A DNA stretch of 64,000 nt from positions 7,442,501-7,506,500 of the forward strand of contig JBANSL010000016.1 in assembly GCA_037127255.1 (NCBI GenBank), in the 5' to 3' direction. Below, in pieces: positions 62,426 through 64,000 of the stretch; within the stretch, counting starts at the first letter, position 1; every line of letters begins with the position of its first letter. A program made the position numbers and the translations under genes. This DNA is from Persicaria tinctoria. Taxonomy: Eukaryota > Streptophyta > Magnoliopsida > Caryophyllales > Polygonaceae. Under the pieces are notes generated by a model, which saw only the letters and a program-made list of their open reading frames with translations, had not been told where the DNA came from and ran no database searches.

Positions 62426-63360
62426 CAATGTTCTAAAAGACGCTAGGCAGGAGGTGTCCACTTAGCGCCTAAGCGGTTATCTAGGTGGCGCCTAGACTGA
62501 CTTAGAACAAACTTGATTAGTTTCTTATATTTTAATGTATAACACATCTCAATAATTCATATATTTTAATGTATAATCCATAATATTACTCATAAACTCA
62601 AATTTGCGGTGCTTAACTAACACTAAAGTAAATAAACGCAAACGTACCAATCTGAATAGCTACTCTAAACCTTATAAAATCCAAAACCATGTGTTTGACT
62701 AAAAAACAAATACATCCCCACTTGATCCATAAAAAAACCCTAAGTCAACTAATCACTTCTAAAATCTAAAACCGAATAATCACCAACCTAGATGGGTGTA
62801 GGCGGTATTTAGGCGGGTCTAGGCAAATTTTCGCCTAAAGACCCACCTAGACGTAAAAATTTATAAGTGCCCTCCCGCCAGTGGCGGACCCAGAAACTTT
62901 TGAGGGGGGGGGGGGGGGGGTCACCAGGGTGGGTGCGGCAGCGGGTTGCTGGGTGGGTCGAGGGCTCGACTCAGACTTCTCTCTCACTGTCGGCGGCTAC
63001 TGTAAATGTAAATGGGGGAAGGGGCGGCTACTGACTGTAAATGTTAATGTGGGCTTTTGAATTTAACCTATAAAAATATTTTTTTAAAAAAAATAGAGGT
63101 AAAAAATTAAAGTTTGGTGATTCGAACCTGGGTCTCCTGACTCCGAAAGAGCTCACCCACATCCTTTGTCAATTGAGCCAACGCTATTTAGTGATTCTTT
63201 ACTCTCTTTACTTAATTATATCCAAAACGAGTTTTTTTTTTTTAAAGTACATATTTCCGGGGCCGAGGGGGGGTCACGTGACCCCCCAGGACCCCCTGGG
63301 TCCGCCACTGCCTCCCGCCTAACGAATAGGCACTGCCTAGACGCGATTTTTAGAACACTG
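62426..63360. mobile_element. hAT-like element interrupted by another hAT element
   Basis: The ends are inverted: left CAATGTTCTAAAAGACGCTA, right (reverse complement) CAGTGTTCTAAAAATCGCGT. Subterminal CTAGGC/GCCTAG motifs repeat on both sides. The flanking 8 bp match at only about 5 of 8 positions, so the target duplication has decayed or the border is off by a few bases. It contains the element at 62879-63310; without it the length is about 495 bp. Confidence 0.65.
62879..63310. mobile_element. Nested non-autonomous hAT MITE, 8-bp target duplication
   Basis: The 432-bp element has exact CCTCCCGC duplications on each side (62871-62878, 63311-63318) and a perfect 15-bp terminal inverted repeat, CAGTGGCGGACCCAG. 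A G run (about 62906-62922) follows the left end and C-rich sequence precedes the right, like the element at 41115. No protein is encoded; the frame crossing it is not a gene. Confidence 0.9.
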
Positions 63361-63697
63361 CTCTCATCATACTCGACTTTTAGCCTCGGTAAATGTCTAC
63401 CCCCGCCTCTAAAGATGTGTACGCGCGGAGCTAATATCCCCTAATTTATTTTGAATTTATTAGTGTTTTCGAGAAAAACATATTAATAACAATTTTTATA
63501 ATTTTAATATAAAATTATTTTTTTCAACCTCATACCCTCTCTAAATAAAAAGCTAAATAATAGGGCGGTCATCATGTTTATTGAGCACCTTAACGTCAAC
63601 TAACCATGAATAGTTTTAGAGGTGAAACAAAAAGTAAACATTTTACCAATGTATACTTTTTTGTTTGAAAATTAATATATCAAGTTGTATATATATA

Positions 63698-63878
63698 CTC
63701 CTTCCGTCCCAAAATACATGGACTTTTACTATTCAGACACATTTTTTAGGAGTTAAAAACTATATAAAATATTAATTTTTTTATGAATTTCTTTTAATAA
63801 TTACAAACTTATTAATAGTTTTTACCTTCTTCAAAAAACGTGCGTGAATAGTAAAGTCCATGTATTTTTGGACAGAGG
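63698..63878. mobile_element. Stowaway-like MITE
   Basis: The 181-bp element has TA on both sides and long inverted ends: left CTCCTTCCGTCCCAAAATAC, right (reverse complement) CCTCTGTCCAAAAATACATG, both continuing ATGGACTTTACTATTCA. This is typical of abundant Tc1/mariner-type MITEs. Confidence 0.85.
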
Positions 63879-64000
63879 TATTATTTATTGTTTATAGCTA
63901 TTCAAATATATGGGCCCTTATGCATTAAGCAACTTGATTGGCGAATTTCAAATTTGAATTTACAACCAATAGGAGAGTTGGATGGATGGATATGCCAAAC

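Noticed and set aside
63166..63444. 92-codon plus-strand frame
   Set aside because: It crosses the right end of a hAT MITE and its host element; it is composed of their termini and is not a gene.
1..64000. tRNA, rRNA and CRISPR features
   Set aside because: No cloverleaf with A/B boxes, no rRNA segments and no regularly spaced short repeats with unique spacers were recognised by eye; the tandem repeats here have no spacer pattern.

Overview
The window is nuclear DNA from a flowering plant, almost certainly a eudicot. The genes have short exons and AT-rich introns with GT..AG borders, products typical of land plants (a COR413 chloroplast membrane protein, an X8 callose-binding-type protein, a chloroplast C-terminal processing peptidase, an FBA-type F-box protein), and spacers full of plant transposons. 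I cannot name the species. Coding sequence was rebuilt by joining exons by eye at splice sites in the correct phase; no alignment or transcript was available.

Layout. 1-1050: the 3' end of a Ty1/copia element with a long G run, then a possible LTR and a possible orphan exon. 2092-3273: an intact single-exon F-box gene. 3590-3834: orphan exon-like pieces. 4683-5232: a small non-autonomous hAT element. 6590-8140: broken minus-strand fragments of at least three unrelated genes (F-box, ubiquitin-activating enzyme E1, O-fucosyltransferase), one of which keeps an intron. 9149-9643: a large imperfect palindrome. 10580-14313: COR413-IM-like gene (+). 15919-17657: X8-domain GPI-anchored protein (-). 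20577-28396: chloroplast C-terminal processing protease (-), 12 exons. 28700-31772: a small degenerate satellite, a broken unrecognised ORF and a Helitron. 30872-37134: a tandem array with a period of about 1.46 kb that carries Stowaway-like MITEs. 37323-40385: degenerate copia gag-pol and probable LTR (-). 41115-42189: a hAT MITE and a LINE 3' end. 43599-49660: GBF-interacting-protein-1-like gene (+), 10 exons. 51802-52953: single-exon membrane-anchored methyltransferase-like gene (-), divergent from 53304-55381, a PDCD5/TFAR19 gene (+). 57194-64000: gene-poor, with nested hAT elements and a Stowaway-like MITE.

The seven intact genes do not form a pathway. Two act in chloroplast membranes or lumen, one at the cell surface or plasmodesmata, one in a probable SCF ubiquitin ligase, one in nuclear/transcription-related roles, one is PDCD5, and one is a putative endomembrane methyltransferase. 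I found no clearly new biological system. The most informative structures are the transposon biology: a Helitron with a tandemly repeated 5' terminus whose empty site survives in neighbouring repeat copies, five hAT-type insertions with exact 8-bp target duplications (one nested inside another), and the cluster of captured gene fragments.
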